Source: Rhabdophis nuchalis (lineage: Eukaryota; Chordata; Lepidosauria; Squamata; Natricidae). From it: 64,000 nucleotides of DNA. The notes under the pieces were generated by a model that was not told the DNA's origin, did not search any database, and was given only the letters and a program-made list of their open reading frames with translations. This document shows positions 33,538 through 45,026 of the stretch, piece by piece. The position numbers and the translations under genes are program-made. Numbering within the stretch: position 1 is the stretch's first letter; each line of letters opens with the position of its first letter. The DNA lies in contig CM077648.1 of assembly GCA_039707465.1 (NCBI GenBank), forward strand, positions 26,291,119-26,355,118, given 5' to 3'.

Positions 33538-34451
33538 GCTGTAGTTGTGTAATTGGTTTTACACAATTGTTACACAATGTGTCTACACATTTTGTTGCTA
33601 TAGAATAATTGTTAAAAGGTAAATAAATTAAGTATAGTACTCATACGAGGGAATGATCTTGGAAGACCAGAAGAGAAGTGATACTACCTAGGGAACAATC
33701 AGATAAAAGAGAGAAGAAGCCCATAGTTGCATCAGGGCAGAGAAATAACTTAGGATCCACTCTAACTTACCAAGCTGCAAAAAGAGACAGTGGAAGAGTT
33801 ACACTTTCAGACTTACAAGATTGATTAATGTAGCCTTGCAATAAAGTAATCTGGTCTGTTTTCATCTGCTCTGTTTTCTGTCCTGACAAAGTTAACAGAT
33901 ACCTTCAACAATTCCAGACTCTTAAATCTTTTATTTCAGAGGTTTGGAAACTTCAGAAATGTGTGAGTTCGTGAAAGAGATTCTTTTCAAATTCCTAACT
34001 AAGTGCCTTGCCTATATTCTGCTGACATCATGATTTGCAAGACCCTTATAATACTGCCTATTTTATGTATATTTGGCAGTAATCAACTTTACAGGCCTTT
34101 TATTTTCCTTCCTTTTCTCTCACAATACAGGGTAAATGTGAAGATTTTTTTCAGCTTTTGCATTTATTTAATCCTTTCTGAAGAACTTAGTCAAAATGAT
34201 AGTTAAAAGTAATTTTAGTTAACCTCTCAAGTGAAAAGGTATATATAAAAACATATAAAAATGGAAGAAGCCACAAAATAAAATTAAAAAGCCCCACCAG
34301 AAAATATTGAAGGTATAACTGCCTGGCACATAAAGCATCTATCATTCATCTTTCCTAGATCATAATACATAAATATTTATTATCTGCTCACATGTGCAGC
34401 CCACCTCTGAGTGAATCCACCTACTTATAATCTTTTAATTTCTTTATTGTT
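33538..34451. other. AT-rich DNA, no gene seen
   Basis: Nothing recognised. Confidence 0.55.
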
Positions 34452-34593
34452 AACTAGCTGTTCCCGGCCACGCATTGCTCTGGCCCAGTCTGGTTAAATG
34501 GCCAACCAATCTATGTGTAGATCTACACCTTCACACACAAACACGTACACACAACCACCGTATAACCCCTACCTTCTGTATTTCTCCCCCTCT

Positions 34594-34692
34594 CCCTCTA
34601 CTTACCTACCTACTATATTTGTCCTTCTCCCTCTCTCCCTCTACCTACCTACCTACCTATCTACCTACCTACCTACCTACCTACCTACCTAT
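34594..34692. repeat. CTAC microsatellite
   Basis: CTAC arrays separated by CTTCTCCCTCTCTCCCT-type spacers, mirroring the GTAG array of copy A. Confidence 0.93.
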
Positions 34693-34747
34693 GGACAGAG
34701 TATTTTATGTCATAAGGGATGACATAATACCTGTGGCCCACTGCTCT

Positions 34748-35082
34748 CTCTGTATTATTTATTATTATTATTTATTTAATTAGATTTCTAGACCGCCCCT
34801 CTCCCCGAAGGGACTCAGGGTGGTATACAGGTAAAAATTAAAAATATCAAAACCATAACAATACATATAAGCTAAAATCAAATTAAATAGTCCTCTGTAC
34901 AAATTTATAAAAATTAAAAACTAAACCCATAAAACCAAATAAAATAATTTAAAATTACAGACTGGGTCGGGAAGCATGAAGTTAGGCCAGGACGGCTAGA
35001 TGAAACAGGTGGGTTTTGAGTTTCTGACGGAAGAAGCGGAGGCCCATGGTCGTTCTAATATCAGGGGGAAGGTCATCCACCT
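34748..35082 (-). mobile_element. L2-type LINE 3' end, antisense, strongly 5'-truncated
   Basis: The 3' terminal hairpin reads ACCGCCCCTCTCCCCGAAGG-GACTCAGGGTGG (34791-34822). Farther on is the antisense of the ORF2 C-terminal end: AAACAGGTGGGTTTTGAGTT, GAAGAAGCGGAGGCCCATGG-TCGTTCTAATATCAGGGGGA-AGGTCAT. It sits inside copy B of the unclassified repeat, beside its CTAC tract. Confidence 0.85.
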
Positions 35083-35599
35083 ACCATCTACCTACCTTTT
35101 AAACAATTTTTTACATTTCCATTGCGTATACCTGGCACAAGTGTGACATCTACATGATCTATATATATATATCATTGGTGCTGTATTTGAAAGGAATGTT
35201 GTGTGAAAATTTGGAAGCGATCGGTGCAGTACTTTCGGAGATTAGTGGTTTTGAACAAACTCTTGTTACATTTTTATTTATATAGATATAGATGAATCAT
35301 AATGGTTTTGTTGTTAAGACATGCTGAACCCACAAACCAACTAACCATATTTTAGCTTATTGGATTGTGTTAACCAAGCCTGTGATGTTAGTTCACGGTT
35401 CTACATGAACCGAGAAAACAGGAATAATTCATTGACTGTTATCTTAACAATTGATAGGTTTCTTGTGCAGACACAAACATTTCCTTTTCCTACAATTCTG
35501 TGAAGTGTTGTGATTAATATGGCCAAGTAGATATGAATCTTTTGTATTTTTGCATATTTGCATAATAATAAAGTAGGTCATTTAATTATTGGTTTAACT

Positions 35600-35715
35600 C
35601 AGGGGTCTGCAAAGTTGGCTCTTTTAAGACTGGTGGACTTCAACTCTATGCTGGCTGGGGAACTCTGGGAGTTGAAGTCCACCAGTCTTAAAAGAGCCAA
35701 CTTTGCAGACCCCTG
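35600..35715. mobile_element. Hairpin hAT-type miniature element
   Basis: A 116-base element with 47-base perfect inverted arms and a 22-base loop. The exact target-site duplication GTTTAACT is at 35592-35599 and 35716-35723. Same family as 28280-28371. Confidence 0.94.
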
Positions 35716-35723
35716 GTTTAACT

Positions 35724-37443
35724 CATTATTAAACTACTGGGGTAAAACGTTTTATCGTATTCTTAATTTTTTATCAGTGCCATAGTTGTTTTGTTTATCG
35801 TTAGATTTGACACTTAGATATTTACCTGTCATTTCAAAGCCTTTCAAATGCCTGAAGAAGTATACTTTGTTAGCTTCCCACATTTTGTTCTTGAAAACGC
35901 AGCATTAAATATGCCATTAGTGACGTCAGTAAAAGAAATGTTATTTAAACTCTCACATTTTCTTTCACATATCTTTCGATATGTTGGATTTTGCTGTATT
36001 GTTGGTTTTTTTTTTTATAACTCAAATTTAAAAAGAGAAAAAGAAAGAAGTTTCCTTCTCTTTTCTACTGCCATTTAACTTCATGTATCATTGAAACTCT
36101 AAAGCTGAATTAGATATACATCAAAATATACATCTGGGATCCATATATTTCCCTGCATTGCATTGCTTTCAACAGAAAGTAGTTTGATTTGCATCCTGCT
36201 ATGAATAATGCACTGCAGACAGGCAACACTCCCCCCCCCATAGGAAATGGCTCTTTATGATGAAAAAAATCATACACTTCCTAGTATCAATGACAGAATG
36301 GGACTCTAGTCTCTGATAATGCATACCATTTCTCCTTTCCACAGTTCTGCAGACTCAAGAGGAATGTGCCTTTTTTATGAAAACAGAAGTGATATGAAGT
36401 TACAGAGAAACTCCTTAACTTGAACTGCTGTTTGTACAAGGGGCCATATCATATTTTTTATTAGTCTTTTGTGTGTGTGATTTTATGTCCAGTTAATACT
36501 TCCATTTATCAGCCACTGTGTTTATTTATTTAAGGAGATTTCATTATTGTTTGAGGAGGAAATAAAGAGAAATTAGATTATGTAAATCCTTTTCAACTCT
36601 ACTTTGAAGTTGTCCAATCAATACAAGTGTATCAATCCAGCTACCATTCATTAAAAACTAAATCTAATTTGTCTTTTGTTTTCAGACTTCATCCTGGAAA
36701 CCATCAATTTCAATCAAAAAGTTTTAATATACTTTCGTTGCCATTATCCCATCTACTCCTTTAATATTATCCTATAATATTCTTCACCAACTGTCCAGCC
36801 CATGGAAAGAGGCCAAAGAAGATAGGTCCTCTAGAACCTATAATCTTTATGATCTCTAAATCTCAGATTTAACCATCTTAGTGTGAACACTCTGCCTATC
36901 TCCTCCATTTTTTATTTTGTTCCCCCATTAAGGATGTTTTTAAGCACTGTAAATAATTTTACTGCACTAAGAGGGACACTATATTTAAGGAAGAAAATTA
37001 AAGACTAGAGTGATGCTGAGAGGAGGGATATTTGTAAAACACACAGAGAGAAAAAAGAAATAACCAAAACACTTAATTGATGATAATGCAACATTATTTG
37101 CAAAGCAACAGAAACAGTTGTCCCTAATTTTTATAGCTTTAACAGGAATTTTCTTGAAAATGTGAAATGTTGAATTATGATTTATATAACTCTTGATATA
37201 ACATAAGCCTTCCGTGGCTTGCCGGCTCTCGACTTTCCCACAGCCCATGCAGCACTTCTGGATCTTGTGCCTCCTCTCTGCACCTCTGCCTCCCTCTACT
37301 GCTTGTACAGGTAATCAACTCACCTGTGCTAAGTAGGCTGCGCAGCCCCAGAACTAAGGGGCTGGCAAGCTGCAGTTGCTGCCAGACACCATCAGTCCCT
37401 GCATGCTCACTGCCTCTTGTGCTCAGGGGAGTGGAGTGCCCAG
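35724..37443. other. AT-rich DNA, no gene seen
   Basis: No domain. 37200-37440 is locally GC-richer but has no recognisable ORF or repeat. Confidence 0.55.
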
Positions 37444-37445
37444 TA

Positions 37446-37533
37446 TTGTGTTTCCTTGAAAATAAGCCCTAATGCATCTTTTGGAGCCAAAAAGAAATTA
37501 TAAGACCAGCTCTTATTTTTGGGGAAAGATAAG
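37446..37533. mobile_element. Short TA-flanked miniature element, 'GTGTTTCCCTGAAAATAAG' family
   Basis: TTGTGTTTCCTTGAAAATAA at the left and CTTATTTTTGGGGAAAGATA at the right are imperfect inverted repeats, with TA at 37444-37445 and 37534-37535. Short relative of 11067-11327. Confidence 0.65.
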
Positions 37534-37535
37534 TA

Positions 37536-39246
37536 TCAAGGAATGGTGGTACAGAACATCAGTTCTAGTCTCTCACAGAAATCTAATAGAAAAATAAACT
37601 AGGTCAACTTGAAAACTTCAGCTTGAAGAATGTAGATTTTCAGGTTGAATTTCACATGATGTATAAAACAGTTGATTGAAATAAGTGGGCAGCATGATCA
37701 ACACTTGATAAAGTATTCTTTATCTTTTTTTAATCTTTCCATCTTCTCATTAAGGATCAGCTGCCATGAATTAAATGAATCAGCAAAAAATGTTGCTTTC
37801 ACTTGTTATGTTAAGGGGTTCACATAAGCCATAAAAAATAAAAGATGGTTGATAACATCATTCTGTGCAAAGCATCATCAAGATGTCTGAATTGCTTTTA
37901 TCAAATGAAATCTTTGTTTGCTTAACAAGCTAGAAAAGGGGAGAGGCAGAGAGAGAAATGAGTTAGAAAGCATGAGAAAGCATCAAGCACGTATTATGAG
38001 AGATCTTGAGTTGTCTGAGATATTATAGTATGATCTCAGCTCCGTGAACTATGGTTTCTTTATTTGGTTGCATGAAAGAAAGAAAAAAGTCTGACTGGCT
38101 TGGGCTCCCAAAGATCCTTCTTCACGAAGTTTAAGACTCCTTGAGAATAAACAGGCTTCTAGTTCCCATTAGGTACTTTATTAGTCATAGATCTCACACT
38201 GAAGAGACATTCAGAAATGGCAGTGAAAACATCTTTTTTTTTAAACAAAACTTATCAATTGAGACAATCTGATCCTGTGCAAAGGGCATTCACAATGACT
38301 TTTGGAATGAAAAGTTTTTTAAAAACCACAGAATCTTAATGACACTAAACCAACTGAACAAACTGAGCCAGGCTATTGGGTTCATGTTAATAGCTGTCCT
38401 TCAAGTAGCTAAAATGCTATGTTTAACTATGCTTTTATTCCAAACTGATGCATTGAGTCTCATCGCTGACTGAGTTTTCTCCTGAGAAAGAGCTGTGAAG
38501 AGGCAAGGTTTTACAGCTGTTTTTTTTTTTTCTGGTGTTTAAGAATCTGGGACAATTTATGCAACATATAATTTAAATATGATATAGGCACGGACAATCC
38601 ATTGCCTATTCTGTTGAAAATAACATTCCTTTCTTCATTTTGTTTGTATTTTTGTGAAGTCATTTTGGCCCTACCTTAGCTGATTGATTATAATTTTGGT
38701 GCAACCTAATAAACTTTGAAGAAATGTACTATCAATCCCTTACTTCAAAAAAAAATATCTCCTTTTAGAAAGTAACGAAGTATTATTTTATCATTAGATG
38801 AACAGACATCTAAACTTTGACAGGTCTTTTTTGCCAAAAAAATATTCCAAGGACAGATCTGGTTTTGAAACTCTAATATAACACTCAAGCTTTTCTGTGT
38901 TTAGGATATCTACAACATTTAGATAGTCTTTCAACCAACTTTTTGAGCAGCTTTGCAGATCAAAAGATTCCATACATCACCACTTGTCAGGTGCAAATAA
39001 TCAGGAACAGGAGATGAGTTCAAATCACTACATCTAAACCTGCTACTTGTACAGAAGAAACTGATCTACCAATGATTATGACAAATTAGTGCTAGATAAG
39101 AGTCAATGGAATTCAAAAGGTGCTGGAGCTCCACTTAGGTATCTTGTGGCTGCTATAAGGGTTCTAAATTAATGACACATTTGACCCTGCCTTCAGGCTC
39201 TTCCTAAATCACTCAAACTTTGCATATACTGTTGAAAGATCTGTAC
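37536..39246. other. AT-rich DNA, no gene seen
   Basis: Nothing recognised. Confidence 0.55.
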
Positions 39247-39487
39247 AAAACAGCAATAGCAATTAGTCTTATATACCGCTTCATAGTGTTTTTACAGCCC
39301 TCTATAAGCGGTTTACAGAGTCAGCATATTACCCCCAACAATCTGGATCCTCATTTTATCCAACACGGAAGGATGGAAGACTGAGTCAACCTTGAGCCCG
39401 ATGAGATTTGACCTGCCAAACTGCAGCTAGCAGTCAGCTGAAGTAGCCGGCAGTACTGCACTCTAACCACTATGCCACCACTTCTCT
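39247..39487 (-). mobile_element. tRNA-derived squamate SINE (antisense)
   Basis: The tail AGCAATAGCAATTAGTCTTA-TATACCGCTTCATAG, body ATCTGGATCCTCATTTTATC and ACTGAGTCAACCTTGAGCCC, and head GCACTCTAACCACTATGCCA-CC (reverse of a tRNA A-box region) are complete and collinear. Same family as 6790-7022. Confidence 0.88.
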
Positions 39488-40861
39488 TAACTACATGTGT
39501 ATATTAGAAAATAATGTCTTTATGAGAGAGATTTAACAACTGTTTATAAGACCATTCCTATACATTAATTGTAATAGATTTTTATTTTTATTTTTATTTA
39601 CATGTTTTGTGGACTTTATAGCTGCTTGCCCGCACTTTTAGTCCCTATTTTTTCTGAATTATTAAAAAAACCTATAGTTCTGAAAAAAGTCACTCAGATT
39701 CTGTCCCCAATATTACTGTTTAAAAACTAAACGTTAGGTGGCAGCTGTTAGCGAATGATAAGTAGATATGATCAGAAAGTATAAGTAGATATGATCAGAA
39801 ACATTTCTTGAAATGTTTTATTTATTTATTTTTACAATTCCATACTGTATTCCCAAAGCAGTTTTTTGGGGAAAAATATAGAAAAGAGACAAATGGTAGA
39901 AAATGGAGAGCTCTGGAATATTATACCAGGTTTAGTAAAATCCATGCTGGAGTGAATACATTTCCATTAAATATTGCCATACCACCTCTTCTTTCAGTCC
40001 TGGGATGAATGCAACTTATATCAAGCATCCAAGAAGAGGAAGAAAAGAGAAAGGATTCCATCAAGATTAATGGGGTATTCCCTACCAGGCAAATGTGTGC
40101 AGTCATAAAGCTGTACCAAAGCCATGAAGGACTCATGCTGTTTGTCATTATTGGTCCGAAGCCATGGAATGTTTTTGCTCCAAGAACATTTTGAATGCAA
40201 CTACTGGATGAGTGGTAGAAATTATACCCATATAAGTCATTGATTGTAATAACATTTGGAAAAATGTTCAGTATCCTTTAACTGTCTGGATTTGAAGAAC
40301 TAGAAAAACATCTGAAGTTAATTTTAACTGCAAAGTACGACAAATTGTACTCTGTCATCTTTGATACTAAGCAAAGAGAAACAGTATTATTTCAAATATT
40401 AAATATGATTGTTTGGTCTATATTAAAATGTGTTGGCATTAATAGAAACCCCTTGACTGTAATGGATAGTATACAACCCATTTTTATTTTAATTGAAAGA
40501 CTTACTTTACTTTAACTGAAAGATCCCTCTTTGTGCCCTTCTATTAAATTTGACAAATCTATGGTACAAGCAAGAAAAATGATTGTTATATTCAGTGGAA
40601 GATTTATGTAAGTCATTCTAAAACATTTCCAAAGCAATTTGTATTGATTCTTCCACCTATAACCTAGACCCCTTGTGGACTACCTATATCAGAATACATC
40701 TATCATTTTGGAGTGCAATTATTAAGAGATGGATCCCTTGATGACTCAACAAGCAGTTGTCATGTTTTTATATACAGAATACTTGGTTTCTTTCCTCCAG
40801 AAAAAAAAATGGTGAAGAGAAGATAGTAGGATAAAATAAAACCACCCCATCGGCTAGATGG
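39488..40861. other. AT-rich DNA, no gene seen
   Basis: A TTTTTA-rich tract lies at 39575-39602 and a TTTA tract at 39820-39832. No domain. Confidence 0.55.
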
Positions 40862-41425
40862 TAGACAACGTGGATCATAGAAAGATAGAGCTGGAAGGCA
40901 TTTTAGGGGTTATATACTCCAATCCCCTGCTCAGTGCAGAATCTTCTAGAACATCTCTAACAGATGACTATGTAGCCTTTGTTTGATGACCACTAGTAGA
41001 GGAGAAACCCATCCCTCATATCATATGGGAATCTGTTCCAATGGCTAACAGTTCATACAGTCAGAAAGTTACTTCTGATGTCTAGCTTGAGCCTTCTTCC
41101 TTGCAATTTTCCCTGGAGCAATAAAAATCAAGTCAATATCGAACAACCAGATATTTGAAGACTGCAATTGTATCACCTCTTAAGACTTCATTTCTATAGG
41201 ATAAACATATAGAGATCATTTAATGACTCCTCTTAAGACTTAATTACCACATCTGTCATTATTTTGGTAGCCCTCCTCTGAAGTTGCCCTAATCTGTAGT
41301 GGCCAGAAATGAACACAATACTTCAAACAGGATCTGAGAAAGGTAAATACAATACAATCATTATTTCAATACATTTCAAATATACCCTGCATTGAATATG
41401 AAACTGCTGTTTGGTCATGATTGTT
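40862..41425 (-). mobile_element. CR1 LINE 3' end, antisense, old
   Basis: The antisense landmarks are in order: AGAAAGATAGAGCTGGAAGG, CAATCCCCTGCTCAGTGCAG, GGGAATCTGTTCCAATGGC, GTCAGAAAGTTACTTCTGAT-GTCTAG, TTTGAAGACTGCAATTGTAT-CACCTCTTAAGACTTC and GTAGCCCTCCTCTGAAGTTG. This is the C-terminus and 3' UTR of CR1. Many substitutions and no open frame. Confidence 0.85.
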
Positions 41426-41805
41426 TGTTCATACTTCTGAAGTGCTTGAACTAACCCAATTGATACTTAAAAAGCTGTTGCACAGAAAAACAGGGATTTC
41501 ACATTCAAAACTGCTACTCTTGTCTTCAAACATAATGTTTTAACTTTAAAAAGATTCAGAGTAAAACATTTTCCACAAACTATTTTTATATACATGTATA
41601 CCTAAAAGGAAGAGAAATAGAAGGTGACAACAGTGTTGGAAATCAGCACTATTGAGAAACAGATGCTATTATGGAGTTTTCTTTTCTTTTGATGGTCAGT
41701 CTTCATCGCATGAATGATTTTAAAGCTGTAAGTATCACTGACTCAATTGCAATGTGATATTAAAATTAGAAATCTAGATTCTAAACTGAGATAATCTTTT
41801 GAGAT

Positions 41806-42390
41806 AGCAATAGCGCTTAGACTTATATACCACTTCATAGTGCTTTACTGCTCTCTCTAAATCAGGGGTCCCCAGCCTTTTTGGCACCAGGGACCGGTTT
41901 CATGTTAAAAAAATTCCACGGACCGGTGACCATGGCTCGGCCGGTGTAGAGGGGGAGCAGGGGGAGGGGGAACAGGCGGTGGGTGTGCGCTGGGGGGGTG
42001 AGTCAGCTCACTCGCCCCTCTCGGGACCCCAACAGCGCGAGCAGTCGTGCCTGCACTCTTCCTCCCCTGGTGCACGCTCTGCCCAGGGGGCTGCCCCCTC
42101 CTCCGTCCTACTCCTCTCGGGCGCTTTCTAAGAGTTGCGCCGCTCACTGCGGCCCGGTTCCTATCAAGCCATGGACCGGCACCGGGTCACGGACCGGGGG
42201 TTGGGGACCCCTGCTCTAAATGATTTACAGAATCACCATATTGTCCCAAACAATCTGGGTCCTCATTTTACAGACTTTGGAAAGATGGAAGGCTGAGTCA
42301 ACCTTGAGTTGGTCAAGATCAAACTGCTTGGCAGTCAGCAGAGTTAGACTCTAATACTGCATATAACCATTACATTTTGTTCATTGGATG
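41806..42390 (-). mobile_element. tRNA-derived squamate SINE split by a hAT element
   Basis: 41806-41862 (AGCAATAGCGCTTAGACTTA-TATACCACTTCATAGTGC) and 42222-42390 (GATTTACAGAATCACC, ATCTGGGTCCTCATTTTACA, GGCTGAGTCAACCTTGAG) are two halves of one antisense SINE, interrupted by the element at 41863-42213. Confidence 0.85.
41863..42213. mobile_element. Non-autonomous hAT-type element with exact 8-bp target-site duplication
   Basis: Ends are CAGGGGTCCCCAGCC and GGTTGGGGACCCCTG. The exact repeat CTCTAAAT is at 41855-41862 and 42214-42221. Subterminal GGACCGG motifs occur near both ends. The interior is GC-rich without a transposase. Confidence 0.93.
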
Positions 42391-42627
42391 TTTAATCAAT
42401 TGATTTCTCTGCTGAGTATTCACTAATATACGAAGATTTACTAAATGTTATTTCTTTGTGGGGTCATATCTGCCAGGGATTTGTTGATTTTATTCCAAGA
42501 ATGGTACGCCAATTCTGTAATTTCTTCCCTTAATCGTTTTCAATTTGCCAGGGTACTTGTAATTATTTGATAAAACTGACATGTTTATCCAGTTTTTAGA
42601 GGAATGTGTACCACATATTTTAATGTG

Positions 42628-43395
42628 TTGCTAGGAGGGCGTTTTACCAGGTTCGCCTGGTTCGCCAATTGCGCCCCCTATTGGATCGGGACGCCCTTCG
42701 CACAGTCACTCATGCTCTCGTGAAATTCCGACTGGACTATTGTAACTCTCTCTACATGGGGCTGCCCCTGAGGTGCACCCGGAGGCTTCAGCTAGTCCAG
42801 AATGCAGCCGCGCGAGCAATTATGGGGACCGCAAGGTCTACCCATGTAACACCGCTCTTGCGCGAGCTGCACTGGCTGCCTGTCGTCTTCCGGGTGCGCT
42901 TCAAGGTGCTAATCATCATCTTTAAAGCGCTCCATGGCTCGGGACCTAGCTATCTGCAGGATCGGATCCTGCCTCATACATCCTCACGGCCGATTCGCTC
43001 CCACAGAGAGGGGCTTCTCCGGGTGCCGTCCACTAGACTGTGTCAGCGGGCGACACCCAGGGGAAGGGCGCTCTCTGTGGCGGGCCCGGCCCTCTGGAAC
43101 GACCTTCCCCCCGACATCAGGACAACTACGGACCTCCGCTCCTTCCGTCTTAAATTAAAAACTTACTTTTTCCGTCTGGCCGGCCTGGGATAGCCTCCTT
43201 GCCTTGGGATTTTATAGAATAGGTTTTAGTTTAATTGGGGTTTTAGCACAGGGTTTATTTAATTGGTTCTTAAATTTTGTTGGTATATTTATTGTTGTTT
43301 GTTATTTATTGCTTTTATGCTACCTGTGCACCGCCCCGAGTCCCCATGGGGAGAGGGGGCGGTCTAGAAATAATAAATTTCAAAAATTTCAAATT
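42628..43395 (+). mobile_element. L2-type LINE, 5'-truncated, with open C-terminal frame
   Basis: From the truncation near 42628 (TAGGAGGGCGTTTTACCAGG) the frame runs open to the stop after 43190: FRLDYCNSLYMGLPLRCTRR, QLVQNAAARAIMG, HVTPLLRELHWLPVVFRV, SHREGLLRVPSTRLCQRATP, SVAGPALWNDLPPDIRTT and FFRLAGLG. The 3' UTR hairpin CCCGAGTCCCCATGGGGAG is at 43336-43354. The tail is TTTCAAAAATTTCAAATTTC. No RT catalytic motif is included, so it is not autonomous. Confidence 0.94.
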
Positions 43396-43544
43396 TCAAT
43401 TTGTTTTATTTTATATTTTAAACCCTTCTTCAATTGGAATTATTTATAAATAAAATTAATATATTTTATAAAGAAATAAATGTATATAAATTAATAAATG
43501 AAAAGCAAATAAGTTTGATTATGATTTGTGATAGAAACAAAGCA

Positions 43545-44003
43545 AAAATTCAGAGAATACTTATAGAAAGAGAAAACATTGCAAAGACTAAGACATATGA
43601 AGAACGGCTGCAGGAGCTGGGTATGTCTAGCTTGATGAAGAGAAGGACCAGGGGAGACATGATAGCAGTGTTCCGATATCTCAGAGGGTGCCACAAAGAA
43701 GAGGGAGTCAAACTATTCTCCAAGGCACCTGGGGGCAGGACAAGAAGCAATGGGTGGAAACTAATCAAGGAGAGAAGCAACTTAGAACTAAGGAGAAATT
43801 TCCTGACAGTAAGAACAATTAATCAGTGGAACAGCTTGCCTCCAGAAGTTGTGAATGCCCCAACCCTGGAAGTCTTTAAAAAGATGTTAGACAGCCATTT
43901 GTCTGAAATGGTATAAGGTTCCTGCCCACGCAAGGGGTTGGACTAGAAGACCTACAAGGTCCCTTCCAACTCTGCTATTGTATTGTATTGTATTGTATTG
44001 TAT
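43545..44003 (+). mobile_element. CR1-type LINE 3' end with open frame and TATTG tail
   Basis: The plus frame 43434-43916 contains TYEERLQELGMSSLMKRRTR, GDMIAVFRYLRGCHKEEGVK, LIKERSNLELRRNFLTVRTI and NQWNSLPPEVVNAPTLEVFK, the CR1/L3-type ORF2 C-terminus. The CR1 block before it is truncated; the upstream ORF start is not element sequence. After the stop, GGGTTGGACTAGAAGACCTA-CAAGGTCCCTTCCAACTCTG is the conserved CR1 3' end, followed by TATTG repeats (43978-44003). Confidence 0.9.
43978..44003. repeat. TATTG pentanucleotide tail
   Basis: About five TATTG units at the CR1 3' terminus. Confidence 0.95.
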
Positions 44004-44221
44004 ACTCTTATGGTATTGCTCAGTATAAAATGCTAAAACTGTCAATATATGTCCTAGTCTCAGTTCAACAGGTGCATTCTTTGAAGCAGCAGAAACTGAA
44101 TTTGGTCAGAACTGAAGGAGCAGCTGGTAATAATGGTATGTGTAAAAGAATGCTCCCCCCAAAAGTTCAAGCATGTTCAGTGATATCCATCATGTGTCTC
44201 CTTCTAAGATTTCAAAGTGTT

Positions 44222-44412
44222 TTAAGAAAGTGCTAATTACTGTTCTGAGAAAGAGGAAGTCCACTATACAGTAGGTAGAATTAGAGAAAATACTTGAGTC
44301 ATCTGGCTGTGATTCTAACATCACAGCTTCTTTGTGGCAGCCCCTGAGATATTGGAACACTGTTATCATGTCTACCCTAGTCCTTCTTTTCAACATAATA
44401 CGGGTATTGATA
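44222..44412 (-). mobile_element. CR1-type LINE fragment, antisense
   Basis: The minus frame 44423-44190 contains LKRRTRVDMITVFQYLRGCH-KEA, matching MKRRTRGDMIAVFRYLRGCH-KEE of the plus-strand copy 400 bases away. The two fragments face opposite ways. The fragment is short and its right boundary is unclear. Confidence 0.72.
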
Positions 44413-44661
44413 TTTCTTCCCATTTTACTATGAAAATTGTACTATATTTCATATTCACTCGATTCTACCTGCTAGTTAAAAAAAAATCTATAGTTATGTA
44501 ATTGAGGTGTCAGACTTTCATTTTAGTTCATGATACTATGTTATTATTGATGTATATTGTCAATTTATTTTCATTCAAAACTAAGTCAATCTTTATTTTT
44601 AAGTAAATTTATTTCATGAAGTTAAGTTCAAGCTTGTAGAACCCTAAGAATTCTTTTAGGT

Positions 44662-45018
44662 CAGGGGTGTCAAACTCAAGGCCCAGATCCGGCCCAAGGA
44701 GTGCTTAGATCTGGCCTGTCAGGCTGCCCTGGAAACAGTGAACGACCAGCCCAGAGGCCCTCTGCCAGCAAAAATGGAGCGTGGGAGGGTTGTGTGCGGC
44801 CCTCCTGAGCTCCATTTTCACTGTCAGAGGGTTGCAGGATACCATCACAGCCGAAACGGCTGCCTGTTTTTGCTGGCAGACTACTCAGGCCACCAGAGAT
44901 GCCCCCAACATGAGTGACATCGAGCTGGTCACACCCATCCTGGCCATGCCACCCATCCCGCCTAAGGTCAAACATAACCCTGATGTGGCCCTCAATGAAA
45001 TCGAGTTTGACACCCCTG
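44662..45018. mobile_element. Non-autonomous hAT-type element with exact 8-bp target-site duplication
   Basis: Ends are CAGGGGTGTCAAACTC and GAGTTTGACACCCCTG, a perfect 16-base inverted repeat. The exact repeat TTTTAGGT is at 44654-44661 and 45019-45026. The interior includes AAAATGGAGC...GCTCCATTTTCACTG inverted blocks. ORFs over it (44676-44975 minus, 44781-45047 plus) have no domain. Confidence 0.95.
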
Positions 45019-45026
45019 TTTTAGGT

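Larger units (their letters stand above)
34452..35290 (+). mobile_element. Unclassified dispersed repeat (copy B) with L2 insertion
   Basis: Starts AACTAGCTGTTCCCGGCCAC, then CAGTCTGGTTAAATGGCCAA, the CTAC array, and after an L2 insertion GTGTGAAAATTTGGAAGCGA, TCGGTGCAGTACTTTCGG, ending TTTTTATTTATATAGATA. It matches copy A (5085-6046) in reverse orientation. Both copies carry CTAC/GTAG arrays in the same place, so the array belongs to the element. Class unknown. Confidence 0.65.

Noticed and set aside
37200..37440. GC-richer patch as a possible exon or promoter
   Set aside because: No domain-bearing frame or clear splice signals; evidence insufficient.
42669..43193. Open 174-codon frame as a possible host gene
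   Set aside because: Matches the C-terminal tail found in other L2 copies in the window and is followed by the L2 3' UTR hairpin.
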